This document shows positions 16,359-24,788 of a stretch of DNA of 38,027 nt, piece after piece. How positions within the stretch are numbered: the first letter of the stretch is position 1; every line of letters begins with the position of its first letter. The notes beneath the pieces were generated by a model that searched no databases, was not told where the DNA came from, and saw only the letters and a list, made by a program, of their open reading frames with translations. Made by a program: the position numbers and the translations under genes. Source of the stretch: JAZNLR01 sp045579195 (GTDB lineage: Bacteria > Bacillota > Clostridia > Christensenellales > CAMQZB01). The stretch is from assembly GCA_045579195.1 (NCBI GenBank), contig JAZNLR010000149.1, positions 1-38,027 on the forward strand, read 5' to 3'.

Positions 16359-17159
16359 TTAGAATTTGACAGTTTCTTCTTTTTGATATTCATATAATCG
16401 ATACAGCTTTTTCGAGAAGCCACCTGCATAGAGCCTCGCAAAAATAAACCTTTCAAATCCTTTTAATTCGTCTATGTATTTTTGAGGGATCATCGTATGT
16501 TCTTTTACATAAACAAACTTCTCGCCTTGATAAGTTTGTGGATGATCTATGCCATAAACCTCTGTTACTCCCACATCGTTTATCGGATTTCTATGCTTTG
16601 ACATCTTAGCGGCAAAAGAAGTATAGCAATCCACCAAAAAAGAGAGACTTTCAAAATGAGCGCACAAACGATCCGTAAGATTTTTCATTTCATCTATAGT
16701 TAGATACATACTCACGCCTTCCATAACTACAACGGCGGCTTTATTTTCTTTGATATTTGTAAGCCAGCGACAATCTCTTGCATCGCCTGCAATCATTTTA
16801 TAGTCATCTGTTTCGGCATAGTAGCGTTTTCTTTCTTCGATAACTTCCGAAAAATCCACGTCATACCACTTATGATTTTCAGTTCCGACTCTTTTGGCGC
16901 GACTATCCATTCCGCAACCGATATGAATTACCACAGCATCCGACACATCTGCCATTTGTTGCTTTAGCCATTCGTCAAACACAGCCGAACGAATCCCCAT
17001 ATAGTACGCAAGCCATTTGGATTTCGATTTTCCCTTAAGTGAAAATCCTTCAGCAGCCCAAATTTCTTCAGCTGTTTTATCATCAAGAAACAAACCCTTC
17101 TTGCTCACATAGTTTTTTCCGTACAGGGGGATATACAATGTCTTGTTCACACGATTCAT
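16359..17159 (-). CDS. SAM-dependent methyltransferase, LCM / TcmP-like family
   Basis: The product has 266 residues. Motif I is V-I-H-I-G-C-G-M-D-S-R at 77-87, followed by W-Y-D-V-D-F at 98-103 and G-D-A-R-D. This is the pattern of the leucine carboxyl / polyketide O-methyltransferase family. The acceptor is unknown. It starts at 17159 behind AGGTG. The upstream gap carries the island repeat. Base composition is visibly more AT-rich than in the glycosidase genes. Confidence 0.88.
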   Translation of the reverse strand: MNRVNKTLYIPLYGKNYVSKKGLFLDDKTAEEIWAAEGFSLKGKSKSKWLAYYMGIRSAVFDEWLKQQMADVSDAVVIHIGCGMDSRAKRVGTENHKWYDVDFSEVIEERKRYYAETDDYKMIAGDARDCRWLTNIKENKAAVVVMEGVSMYLTIDEMKNLTDRLCAHFESLSFLVDCYTSFAAKMSKHRNPINDVGVTEVYGIDHPQTYQGEKFVYVKEHTMIPQKYIDELKGFERFIFARLYAGGFSKKLYRLYEYQKEETVKF

Positions 17160-17170
17160 ATATTCACCTA

Positions 17171-17223
17171 CAAATTCTTATTTAGCGAACTGTTCGATAT
17201 ATTGGCATTTAGAGAACTGTTTA
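17171..17223 (-). repeat. Island intergenic repeat R1
   Basis: This 53-bp stretch upstream of the methyltransferase aligns without gaps to 17669-17721, with roughly three quarters of positions identical. Inside it, GAACTGTT occurs twice, 27 bp apart, and the left copy is an 11-bp palindrome, CGAACTGTTCG with its neighbours on the other strand. Confidence 0.7.
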
Positions 17224-17655
17224 CAATCTTTTCTTGAAGCAAATGATACGATTTGCTTCATCAAATCCCATTGCCATATGGAATTTGAAACTATCCATAT
17301 TGTCTATCTCGCAATCACTGGCAAACTCACTGCATCCAATTTCTTTTGCCCATATTTCACAAGCTGAAAGGAGTTCTTTTGCATATCCGTTCTTTCGGTA
17401 TTCTTCTTTTACGAAAATACCTTCCAAGTAACCCACAGGAGAACTTTCCGTGCCTTCAACATAGTCAGTTCTCAAACCACATTGCGCAAATCCTACGGGT
17501 AAATCATTTATATACTTGATAAAAAATGCAGATTGCTTGTCATTAAGTGTTTCAACAAACTCTGCTTCTAATTCATCAACAGTATGACTATCCCACATTT
17601 GAACAGCCATTTCTGCCAAAACACGACTGTCTTTATTTCTTGCTATTCTAACCAT
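17221..17655 (-). CDS. GNAT acetyltransferase resembling aminoglycoside 6'-N-acetyltransferase
   Basis: The product has 144 residues, the length of the AAC(6') enzymes of the Ic/Ig/Ih group. From memory of that group, the segment Y-V-E-G-T-E-S-S-P-V-G-Y-L-E-G-I (65-80) and W-A-K-E-I-G-C-S-E-F-A-S-D (102-114) match closely, as does the C-terminal G-F-x-E pattern. The acetyl-CoA loop R-K-N-G-Y-A is at 87-92. Those enzymes acetylate the 6'-amino group of aminoglycosides in the cytoplasm. A resistance phenotype is inferred, not shown; many such homologs are chromosomal and may have other substrates. It starts at 17655 behind GAGG. Confidence 0.85.
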   Translation of the reverse strand: MVRIARNKDSRVLAEMAVQMWDSHTVDELEAEFVETLNDKQSAFFIKYINDLPVGFAQCGLRTDYVEGTESSPVGYLEGIFVKEEYRKNGYAKELLSACEIWAKEIGCSEFASDCEIDNMDSFKFHMAMGFDEANRIICFKKRL

Positions 17656-17668
17656 TGAAACACCTCGT

Positions 17669-17721
17669 CAAATTCTTGTTTTCTTAACTGTTCGACCTAT
17701 TGGAATTTGGCGAATAGATTA
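17669..17721 (-). repeat. Island intergenic repeat R2
   Basis: This is the partner of R1, upstream of the acetyltransferase gene and ending at the stop codon of the next P-loop gene. It contains a small inverted repeat, CTATT with AATAG, separated by 11 nt. A shorter related block (18163-18181, sharing CAAATTCTTATTTA) lies upstream of the third gene. Confidence 0.7.
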
Positions 17722-18147
17722 CTGTATTGCCAATGCGTTTAAAACATCTTCAATGTTGTAAGTGCCATCCAATTTGATGTTACAATCCAAAGCATCATAC
17801 ATACCATGCTTAGCTTCCAACATTTTCTCGACGGGCATCGGCAAATTCCCTCTCATTCTTTCTTTGAACCGAGCCTTGATAACATCTAATTCTGCGGTCA
17901 GCACAATCTTAAATGCACCCTCGGGTAAAAGCTGAATGTGTTCTTTCTCAGTAATGATGTAGATGATGTTGTCGCCGTCAACCGAAGCTTGCAATGTTGC
18001 TTTAAATGTTTCCATGGCCGCAGATGGATTCTTCTCCAGTCGTAAATAATCCTTTCCAGAAAATATCTTTGCGCTTAACTTCTCAATAATTTTATTTGCT
18101 AATGTAGATTTACCCACACAGTTTTCTCCGATAATTGCAATCAGCAT
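17719..18147 (-). CDS. Small P-loop NTPase, kinase-like
   Basis: The product has 142 residues from the ATG at 18147, which has ACGGAGG 8 nt upstream; an in-frame TTG at 18165 overlaps that ribosome binding site and is rejected. Walker A is G-E-N-C-V-G-K-S-T near the N-terminus. The rest resembles AAA-type small-molecule kinases, with an Arg-rich lid (K-E-R-M-R-G). The substrate is unknown. It is the first gene of the AT-rich group. Confidence 0.82.
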   Translation of the reverse strand: MLIAIIGENCVGKSTLANKIIEKLSAKIFSGKDYLRLEKNPSAAMETFKATLQASVDGDNIIYIITEKEHIQLLPEGAFKIVLTAELDVIKARFKERMRGNLPMPVEKMLEAKHGMYDALDCNIKLDGTYNIEDVLNALAIQ

Positions 18148-18237
18148 TTTCTTTGCCTCCGTCAAATTCTTATTTATCGGTGCGTTAATTATAACATAAA
18201 AAGAAACTCAATTCAATCTGATCTGCTAAGAAAAAGG

Positions 18238-18317
18238 AAAACTCGACTTGTCAAAAGTCGAGTTTTGCAAAACGTTTATTCCTATGAAAAGAGCGACCTT
18301 ATGACGATCGCTCTTTT
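18238..18317 (-). terminator. Tandem hairpins after the oxidoreductase operon
   Basis: Two hairpins lie downstream of the epimerase stop at 18334. The nearer one pairs AAAAGAGCGA (18287-18296) with 18308-18317. The farther one pairs AAAACTCGACTT (18238-18249) with 18255-18266. On the minus strand each is followed by a short T run. They mark the border between the operon and the AT-rich island. Confidence 0.7.
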
Positions 18318-18333
18318 TTTGCTGCAGTATGGT

Positions 18334-19347
18334 TTATGCTTTTTTCTCTTCCATTGCCGCGAGGTACTCATCCATTCTGCGGTTAACTTCTTCGTTGCAA
18401 CCGATTCTTGCGAGGCGCTCCTTCGTCAAGTTGTTGAATTCAAAGCGCAATCCCTCTTCAAGGGGAATAAGATCCTTTTGATCCAAACCGCAAAGGTCGA
18501 GGATCTTCGTGTTGTCCACGATTCTCATATAACAACGGTCATAATAGAGCTGTTGACGGATGTGATGATTGTCGCCGAGGATCTTGATGTACTCCTCGTT
18601 GGGAATTTCAACGAATTTCAGGCCGCCGATCCGTTCATACATCTTGGCAATCTCGCGCCACGGGTGATGCTCGGAAGTGGAAACAGTGTAAGTTTCCCTG
18701 AAGGCTTTCGGGTTTAGGAGAATGCCGGACAACATCTTTGCAACATCGCCCGCCCATGACATCGTTGCTTCACAGTCCATCGCGCCTTCGGGCAGGACAA
18801 CAGTTTTGCCGTGAAGCATGCGGTAAATCAAGACGTTCGCCTCAAGAGTGACCAATTGGAAGCGGCACTGTGAGAACGTAATTGCCGGGCGCACGATGGA
18901 AAAGTTGTTGTACTTCGAGTTGCGAAGCACGTCTTCTTGTTCCGCCTTATAGATGGAGTACTCAAAAGGATAGACGAAGTCATCCGGCTTGTCTGCATCC
19001 AAAAGGCGCAGAGAATCCTCTTTGATGGGGAATTCTCCAGCATAGACGCGGTAAGTGGAGAAGAAGATGTAATGCGAGGTGTTGTTCAAGAACAGTTCGT
19101 AACGCTTCTCGAAGCTCTCCTTCGTGAAGTAGATCATAAAATCATAAATTCCGTCATAGCCCTCTTTCAAGAGTTCCTTGAGGAAGTTTAAGTCGGTTGC
19201 ATCGCCCTTGATGTAATGCAAATTCGGGTTGGAAGACGTGACGTCATCAAGGCTAACGCCCGTGACGGCCATTCCTTTTTCGAGGAGGTTGGGGATGAGG
19301 TACGTTGCCATTGCGCCTGTTGCGCCAAGAATAAGGATCTTTTTCAC
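18334..19347 (-). CDS. NAD-dependent epimerase/dehydratase (extended SDR)
   Basis: The product has 337 residues. The N-terminal Rossmann motif G-A-T-G-A-M-A is at 8-14, and the catalytic Y-S-I-Y-K follows the F-F-S-T-Y-R-V-Y strand. Members act on nucleotide sugars or related polyols. The start is a GTG at 19347 with AAGGAG 7 nt upstream. It is the last gene of the six-gene operon, 11 bp after the dehydroquinase-like gene. The exact substrate is unknown. Confidence 0.87.
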   Translation of the reverse strand: MKKILILGATGAMATYLIPNLLEKGMAVTGVSLDDVTSSNPNLHYIKGDATDLNFLKELLKEGYDGIYDFMIYFTKESFEKRYELFLNNTSHYIFFSTYRVYAGEFPIKEDSLRLLDADKPDDFVYPFEYSIYKAEQEDVLRNSKYNNFSIVRPAITFSQCRFQLVTLEANVLIYRMLHGKTVVLPEGAMDCEATMSWAGDVAKMLSGILLNPKAFRETYTVSTSEHHPWREIAKMYERIGGLKFVEIPNEEYIKILGDNHHIRQQLYYDRCYMRIVDNTKILDLCGLDQKDLIPLEEGLRFEFNNLTKERLARIGCNEEVNRRMDEYLAAMEEKKA

Positions 19348-19358
19348 ATATAATCTCC

Positions 19359-20117
19359 TTATAGCAGATTGTTGAGCGTTAAAAGCTTCTTTGCGTCACA
19401 GATCTTCGGCTGGGATTCTGCTGTGACTGCGTTTTCGGTCGTCAAGAACATCGCGGAACCGAACAAGGGACCCAAAAGGCGATGTTTCAACCGATGCGTT
19501 CCGTTGCAGAGAAAGAGGTACGGAATGGGGAGCGTACGGTTGAGAATATGTTGCACCTCAAAGTTCTCATTTAGTTCCGCATCGTTGTCTGCAGCGGTGA
19601 CGATCTTCGAGATGTCTGCGCCGCGCTCAACGTGCTCTTTCGCGATGGAAAGAACGGTTTCCTTGGGGATATAACGCATGACGTGGGAAGAGATGAGAAC
19701 TTCACATCCGCGTTTTTTTAGCTCGCAGATCAAGCTCTTCTGGCGTGCAATTGCGGAAATATCGTGCGTCAGCTCCATATCGGCCGAAGCAAACATATCT
19801 GCAGGGATATCAATCAGCGTTGCTCCAAGGTCTGCTGCAAGCAAAATTTCCTGCTCAAGGTCATCCCAGGTGATGCCTGCTGTGGTGTTGCCCCGGAGAT
19901 AATTCGTGAAGTAGACGGGGAGGTCTTTCATGGCTTCAAAAAGCTCGGTCAAAGTCTCCTTCGTCTTACAAGTCGGGTCTAAAATGTCCATTTGGAAGCC
20001 GAACGCTTCGGCGCCGTCCTCCCGAATGCGTGCAATTTCCGCAAGGAGAGTTTCTTTCGTCGTTCCCTTCAGCATTCCCGTGATGATGGGAGCGTTTCTC
20101 TTCAAAAAGGATTTCAT
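19359..20117 (-). CDS. Type I 3-dehydroquinate dehydratase-like Schiff-base enzyme
   Basis: The product has 252 residues, the usual size of AroD. Aligned by eye with the Salmonella enzyme, the Schiff-base Lys171 (A-D-I-S-K-I-V), the His145 (I-S-S-H), Arg213 (R-L-L-G-P-L-F-G-S-A) and Gln236 are all kept. The E-W-R-x-D substrate motif is replaced by G-F-Q-M-D (40-44), and the M-S-M-S strand by F-L-C-N. So the imine chemistry should work, but the substrate may not be dehydroquinate. No other shikimate gene is near; it sits among sugar-type dehydrogenases. It starts at 20117 behind GGAGG. Confidence 0.85.
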   Translation of the reverse strand: MKSFLKRNAPIITGMLKGTTKETLLAEIARIREDGAEAFGFQMDILDPTCKTKETLTELFEAMKDLPVYFTNYLRGNTTAGITWDDLEQEILLAADLGATLIDIPADMFASADMELTHDISAIARQKSLICELKKRGCEVLISSHVMRYIPKETVLSIAKEHVERGADISKIVTAADNDAELNENFEVQHILNRTLPIPYLFLCNGTHRLKHRLLGPLFGSAMFLTTENAVTAESQPKICDAKKLLTLNNLL

Positions 20118-20132
20118 GGGTTTCCTCCGTAT

Positions 20133-21116
20133 TTAAGAAAGAGTCAAAACGACCTTTCCGATGTTTTTGCCTTGGTAGAGAAGATCGTGTGCTTCTTCTG
20201 CCTTTTGGATGGGCAACGTTGCGTAAATGGTGGGCTTAACAAGGCCGGCTTCAATCTTCGGGTAAACGTCACGCACGATTCCTGCGAGGATCTGTGCTTT
20301 GACTTCGGGGGAGCGAGAGCGCAACGTGCTTCCAATGATGCGGACGTTGCGAACGTAAATATTCTTGAGGTCGATTTCCGTTTTCGTTCCTGCGAGTGCG
20401 GCGATCATGATCCAGTGCGCGCCGTGCGTGAGGAAGTGGATACATTTTCCCATGATCTCACCGCCGAGGCAATCGATCGCAACGTCGACCGAATGTCCGT
20501 TTTCGAGCTCCTCTTTGAGGACGAGGGAGATGTCTTCCTTGGTTGTGACGACAACGCGGTCTGCGTTCAGATGAGAGATGCTCTTTGCGATTTCGTCTGT
20601 GAGAACGGTCGTGATAACGCGAACGCCAAACGCCTTTGCCATCGGAATGATCACGCTTGCAAGACCGGACGCGCCTGCGTTCATCAAAAGCGTGTTGCCC
20701 GCCTTGATGTTGCCCTCAAGAAAGAGGTTCAGGTAAGCCGTGGCGAACGCCTCGGGAATCGCGGCAGCCTCGATCATACTGCAGTTTTTCGGAACGGGCA
20801 TCAGCATATCGTGCTTTACCGCAACGTACTCTGCGTATCCGCCGCCGCCCAGAAGGGCACAAACCTTATCTCCCTTTTTCCAGGAGGAAAGGGAGGGAAC
20901 TTCTTTGCCGAGCTCGACGATCTCTCCTGAAACTTCCAAGCCCATCCATTCGGGACAACCGGCAGGCGGGGGATAATCGCCCTCCCTCTGCATCAGGTCC
21001 GCGCGGTTGAGCGCTGCAGCCTCGATCTTGACGAGAACCTCGTCAGGCTTGATCGTCGGGTTGGGAACGTCATCCCATCTCAAGCTTCTGTCTTCATTCA
21101 CTAAAATTGCTTTCAT
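20133..21116 (-). CDS. Medium-chain dehydrogenase, quinone oxidoreductase / PIG3-like
   Basis: The product has 327 residues. The N-terminal GroES-like domain has the L-N-R-A-D-L-M-Q-R-E-G-D-Y-P-P-P pattern of the zinc-free quinone oxidoreductase group. The Rossmann nucleotide site is L-M-N-A-G-A-S-G-L-A-S. The family reduces alpha,beta-unsaturated carbonyls with NAD(P)H. In this operon it could reduce the enone made by the adjacent dehydratase-like protein; that link is inference. The ribosome binding site is weak (AGGATC). Confidence 0.88.
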   Translation of the reverse strand: MKAILVNEDRSLRWDDVPNPTIKPDEVLVKIEAAALNRADLMQREGDYPPPAGCPEWMGLEVSGEIVELGKEVPSLSSWKKGDKVCALLGGGGYAEYVAVKHDMLMPVPKNCSMIEAAAIPEAFATAYLNLFLEGNIKAGNTLLMNAGASGLASVIIPMAKAFGVRVITTVLTDEIAKSISHLNADRVVVTTKEDISLVLKEELENGHSVDVAIDCLGGEIMGKCIHFLTHGAHWIMIAALAGTKTEIDLKNIYVRNVRIIGSTLRSRSPEVKAQILAGIVRDVYPKIEAGLVKPTIYATLPIQKAEEAHDLLYQGKNIGKVVLTLS

Positions 21117-21133
21117 TTTTTTTTGATCCTATT

Positions 21134-21871
21134 TTAAATTTTCAAGCGACAGCCATCAATTAAAATGTTTTGTGCCGCGATATAGCTTGCTTCTTCACTT
21201 GCAAGAAAACAGATAAGATTTGCGTTTTCCATATCGCTTCCAGTGCGTTCCATGCGGTTGAGTTCACTGGGCTCAACGTAATCATAGTCTAAAACTTCGG
21301 AAGAGGAAACTGTTCCGGGGGAAACAGCATTTACAAGAATGCCTTCCGTGACGACCTCTTTTGCAAGGGCTTTCGTCATGGAAATAAGGGCGCCTTTTGT
21401 TGCGGAGTAATGAACCATATTTGCATTTCCGTAAACACCCGCAACGGATGCAACGTTAATGATTCTTCCGTATTTTTGCTCAAGCATTTTGGGAAGAACT
21501 GCACGCGTACAATAAACGACCCCCATAACGTTGACGTCAATAAACTTTTTCCAGTCCTCAACGGACGTGTTTAAAAACGGCGCCCAACATCTCCAAAGGG
21601 CGGCATTGTTAACAAGAATATCGACATTTCCAAAATGTTCATATGCCTGCGCATAAGCGCTGTTTACAGAGTTTTCATCTGAAACATCACAAACAACTGT
21701 GAGAATTTTGCCACCAAGTTTTTCAACTTCTTCTTGCAGTGTTTTTAATCCGTTTGCATTGATATCGAGGGCAACAACAAATGCGCCTTCCTGTGCAAAT
21801 CTCACGGCGCAGGCTCTGCCGATTCCGACTGCCGCGCCCGTCACCATTGCAACTTTGTCTTGAAATCTCAT
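21134..21871 (-). CDS. Short-chain dehydrogenase/reductase (classical SDR)
   Basis: The product has 245 residues. It carries T-G-A-A-V-G-I-G for the cofactor, D-V-S-D, N-N-A-A, a catalytic N-V-A-S-V-A and Y-S-A-T-K, and the P-G-T-V loop. Classical SDRs oxidise or reduce a secondary alcohol on sugars, polyols or acyl groups. It starts at 21871 behind GGAG. It is 30 bp after the dehydrogenase at 21902. Confidence 0.92.
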   Translation of the reverse strand: MRFQDKVAMVTGAAVGIGRACAVRFAQEGAFVVALDINANGLKTLQEEVEKLGGKILTVVCDVSDENSVNSAYAQAYEHFGNVDILVNNAALWRCWAPFLNTSVEDWKKFIDVNVMGVVYCTRAVLPKMLEQKYGRIINVASVAGVYGNANMVHYSATKGALISMTKALAKEVVTEGILVNAVSPGTVSSSEVLDYDYVEPSELNRMERTGSDMENANLICFLASEEASYIAAQNILIDGCRLKI

Positions 21872-21901
21872 TTTGTTTTCTCCTTCATTTGATCTAATTT
21901 A

Positions 21902-22921
21902 TTAAATTTGCTTCCAATCGAAGAGAACGCCGATTGGAAAATCCTTTTCATTGACGAGTCGTGTGTAAACTTTCTGCGCCTCTTTTGGGGAGTGGAGCTC
22001 AAAGATCATATCCTCAAAGTTGAAACGCTTACCCTTCAAGAGGTTCAAGATGGCGGTCAAATCATCTCTGTCCGTCCAAAGCCCTGCGGAGGATTCCACC
22101 TTTGGGCGAGCAAGCGTATGTGCGCCGATGAGAGAAATGCCGCGGCCGTGCACCTTGCCGTAATAATCGATCTCGAATTTGGAGCTTCGCGTGCAACCCA
22201 AAAGGGCAATGCGCCCCATCGGCTTCATGCAGTCAAGCGCCTGAATGAGTCCCGTTCCAAGCCCCGTTGATTCGATGCAGACGTTGCAACCGCCATTGCT
22301 CGCCGCAAGGACGTCGTCAGAAAAGTTCTCGGAGAGCGGGTCAAATGCGAGATCTGCCCCGAGGCGCAAGGCAAGCTCTCTTCGCGAGGGAATGGGGTCA
22401 ACTGCAATGATGGGATAAGCCCCGGCTGCGCGCAATTGTTGCACCGCAAAGATTCCCAGAATTCCAAGCCCCATCACCAAGGCGGATTCTCCGATCTCCA
22501 ATTTGGTCTTTCGAACCGCCGCAAGGGGGAAGGTCGCGATGAACGCAATGGAGGCTTCCTTGGAAGAAACGCCGTCGGGAATTTTCAGAACATTGTTTTT
22601 GTTGACGGTGATGGTCTTCTTGTGCTGTCCCCAAAAGACGATGACGCGGTCACCAACCGCAATGTCCGAAACGCCGCTCCCGACTTCTTTCACGACACCT
22701 GCCGCGCTGTACCCCACGGTTCGGGGAAAGACGGCTTCCGCACCCTCGGCAACGTAAATTCCGTTTCTAGCACCGACGTAATTCGCCTTTTCTGTTCCCG
22801 AGCTGATTGCCGAGAACTCCAATTCAACAGTGACCTCGTTATCCGCAGGCGATTGGCAGTCTACTTCCAAAAGCTCTGCAACGAGGGGCTTTGTAAAGAC
22901 GATCTGTTTTGTTTTCATCAT
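21902..22921 (-). CDS. Medium-chain dehydrogenase (zinc-type alcohol dehydrogenase-like)
   Basis: The product has 339 residues from the ATG at 22921, with AAAGGA upstream; the next codon is also ATG. The usual C-G-T-D zinc ligand is S-G-T-E here (S-S-G-T-E-K), as in a subgroup often encoded next to Gfo/Idh proteins. The Rossmann motif is G-L-G-I-L-G. Its start overlaps the stop of the Gfo/Idh gene in an ATGATGA arrangement, so the two are translationally coupled and likely work on one compound. Confidence 0.88.
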   Translation of the reverse strand: MMKTKQIVFTKPLVAELLEVDCQSPADNEVTVELEFSAISSGTEKANYVGARNGIYVAEGAEAVFPRTVGYSAAGVVKEVGSGVSDIAVGDRVIVFWGQHKKTITVNKNNVLKIPDGVSSKEASIAFIATFPLAAVRKTKLEIGESALVMGLGILGIFAVQQLRAAGAYPIIAVDPIPSRRELALRLGADLAFDPLSENFSDDVLAASNGGCNVCIESTGLGTGLIQALDCMKPMGRIALLGCTRSSKFEIDYYGKVHGRGISLIGAHTLARPKVESSAGLWTDRDDLTAILNLLKGKRFNFEDMIFELHSPKEAQKVYTRLVNEKDFPIGVLFDWKQI

Positions 22922-23916
22922 AAGACATCCTTTCCGCAAGCGGCCAAAATTAATTTGTAGAGATTCAGTTCGTAATCGTAAGAATAGGGATTTTCCTTGC
23001 CTCTCAGCAGCTCTGCAAAGTGCTTGATCATTCCGTCGTAACGGTCCTGAACAGCGCTTTGGCTCACGGCCCAAGGTTCGTGCCATGCGTCCTGGAAGGC
23101 TTCGCTCAAAACGGTATGCTGATGGACTTCCTCTCCAACTTCCAAAGGCTTGATCTCAATCGTTCCCTTTTCACCGCAAATGACGAGCTGGCGTCTTAAG
23201 AAACCGCCTCTTTCATATGCACAGGTCTTTGCGAAGGAAACACCGTTTGGATATTGGAAAACGACCATTCCGAAATCCTCGGTTTCGATTCCTTCCATTT
23301 GCGTGGAGCAGTTGAGGGGAATGACCATTTCCGGCTCGCCTTGCAACTGATAGATGAGGTCCACGAGATGACAGCCCAAGTAAAACATCATTCCGCCCGG
23401 GGCATCCTTGAGCCATGCGCGAAGTTCGGGCCCGTGCTTGCAGGACATATGTGCTTCCACGGAGTAAATTTTCCCAAGTTCACCGCGTTTGACGCGCTCT
23501 AATGCCTCTTTCACTTTTGGGTTATGGCGGTACATATACCCCGTTGAGAAAACGAGGTTCTTTTCTTTTACGGTTTTGATGAGCTCTTCAAATTCAGCAA
23601 GATCCGTTCCGCCGGGTTTTTCCATATGAAGATGCTTTCCTGCCTTTGCGACCATCAAGGCGTACTTCGTCAGGTAAATCTCCTCTGTTTCGACGGCAAC
23701 CGCTTCGATCTCAGGGTCGTTGAGGATCTCCTCAACGGTCATCTTGCGATATCCTTCAAAACTGCTTTTTTGCTCCGGAAATTTTTCAAGTTCGTTCTCG
23801 GGCAATGCGTACCCAACGACGTCGAAAAGGTCGTTGTGCTTGAGTAATCTGTGCCAGATCTGATTGCCGTGGCTAAATTTGCTCGTTCCAATTTGTGCGA
23901 TCTTGATTTTCTTCAT
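22918..23916 (-). CDS. Gfo/Idh/MocA-family oxidoreductase
   Basis: The product has 332 residues. I chose the ATG at 23916 because it begins directly at the Rossmann strand (K-K-I-K-I-A-Q-I-G-T) and has GAGG 9 nt upstream; an earlier Met would add five residues. The signature E-K-P-G-G and the catalytic-region H in G-C-H-L-V-D are present. The family oxidises or reduces ring hydroxyls of sugars, inositols and glycosides with bound NAD(P). It is the first gene of the operon. Confidence 0.9.
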   Translation of the reverse strand: MKKIKIAQIGTSKFSHGNQIWHRLLKHNDLFDVVGYALPENELEKFPEQKSSFEGYRKMTVEEILNDPEIEAVAVETEEIYLTKYALMVAKAGKHLHMEKPGGTDLAEFEELIKTVKEKNLVFSTGYMYRHNPKVKEALERVKRGELGKIYSVEAHMSCKHGPELRAWLKDAPGGMMFYLGCHLVDLIYQLQGEPEMVIPLNCSTQMEGIETEDFGMVVFQYPNGVSFAKTCAYERGGFLRRQLVICGEKGTIEIKPLEVGEEVHQHTVLSEAFQDAWHEPWAVSQSAVQDRYDGMIKHFAELLRGKENPYSYDYELNLYKLILAACGKDVL

Positions 23917-23952
23917 TAACATCATCCTCATTTGAGAAAATTATCTGTTTTT

Positions 23953-23981
23953 ATCATATCATCTTGCAAAAATAAATTCAA
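23953..23981 (-). promoter_or_regulatory. Promoter of the oxidoreductase operon
   Basis: On the minus strand TTGAAT, a 17-nt spacer and TATGAT lie 37 bp upstream of the first start codon. It overlaps the divergent AraC promoter by 18 bp. Confidence 0.65.
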
Positions 23982-23992
23982 TATGGTATACT
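23964..23992 (+). promoter_or_regulatory. Promoter of the AraC gene at 24030
   Basis: TTGCAA, a 17-nt spacer and TATACT lie 37 bp upstream of the AraC start. Confidence 0.75.
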
Positions 23993-24029
23993 GCGAAAAA
24001 AGTAACTTTTCTGCAAAAAAGGAGAAAGT

Positions 24030-24788
24030 ATGGAAGGCGCAAGGATCTATGTTTCGGATTTGACGACAGTCAGACACGTTTTCAATAAGTATCACTTTTG
24101 CCGCGGTAACAGCAACCGAAGAAAGACGCGTCTTGGCATCATTCAGAAGGGAAGCGGAACGTATATTTACTTAAACAAAAGGCTGTCTGTCAAAGAAGGG
24201 GATGTCGTGTTCATTCCCGAAAACATCTATTGCTATTCAGAATGGCACGGAACGCCCGAGATCGAGGTGGTTTACGTCAGCTGTTTCCTTCATTACGATA
24301 AATTTGGATATGAACCGCAGATTATTGCGTGCGAGGAAGAAGTGAAAGAGAAGATCCGCTGCATCGGCGAGCTTCTTTTGCAGGGGGATTTAGAGTCGTT
24401 GGAGGCATATTCTCTGTTTTATCAGGTGCTTCGAAGCATTCTTCCCCAGATGGTGCAACTTAATTTTGAATATGACAAGACCTTACAGCTTGCAATGGAG
24501 TTTTTAACGAGCAATTGGAATCGTCACTTTTCTGTAGGGAAGCTTGCAAAGATGTGTTGTGTGAGTGAGTCCACGCTCTACCATTTGTTTCAGAAGGAAT
24601 TGGGACAAACACCGATTCGATTCTTAAATTCCATTCGGATCAACGTCGCCATGGAGTACTTGGAAAACAGCAATCTTTCGGTTGCGGAGATCAGCGAGCG
24701 CGTGTGCTTCCGTTCGGAAAATCACTTTCGGAAGGTCTTTCGTGAATTGGTTGGCGTGACGCCTTTGAAGTTCCGAAAGAGCCGTTAA
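24030..24788 (+). CDS. AraC-family transcriptional regulator
   Basis: The product has 252 residues. The N-terminal cupin-like part includes V-F-I-P-E-N-I-Y-C-Y-S. The C-terminal double helix-turn-helix includes L-A-K-M-C-C-V-S-E-S-T-L-Y-H-L-F-Q and ends in the family signature G-V-T-P-L-K-F-R-K. It starts behind AGGAG. It is divergent from the Gfo/Idh operon and upstream of the FAD oxidoreductase, so it probably controls both. Confidence 0.93.
   Translation: MEGARIYVSDLTTVRHVFNKYHFCRGNSNRRKTRLGIIQKGSGTYIYLNKRLSVKEGDVVFIPENIYCYSEWHGTPEIEVVYVSCFLHYDKFGYEPQIIACEEEVKEKIRCIGELLLQGDLESLEAYSLFYQVLRSILPQMVQLNFEYDKTLQLAMEFLTSNWNRHFSVGKLAKMCCVSESTLYHLFQKELGQTPIRFLNSIRINVAMEYLENSNLSVAEISERVCFRSENHFRKVFRELVGVTPLKFRKSR

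Noticed and set aside
17185..17215. LexA-type box (GAAC...GTTC)
   Set aside because: The half-sites are separated by one base, not the four of the Gram-positive LexA box.
17161..17721. Integron attC sites around the AAC(6')-like gene
   Set aside because: The repeats are direct, without the paired inverted core sites of attC, are shorter, and no integrase is visible.
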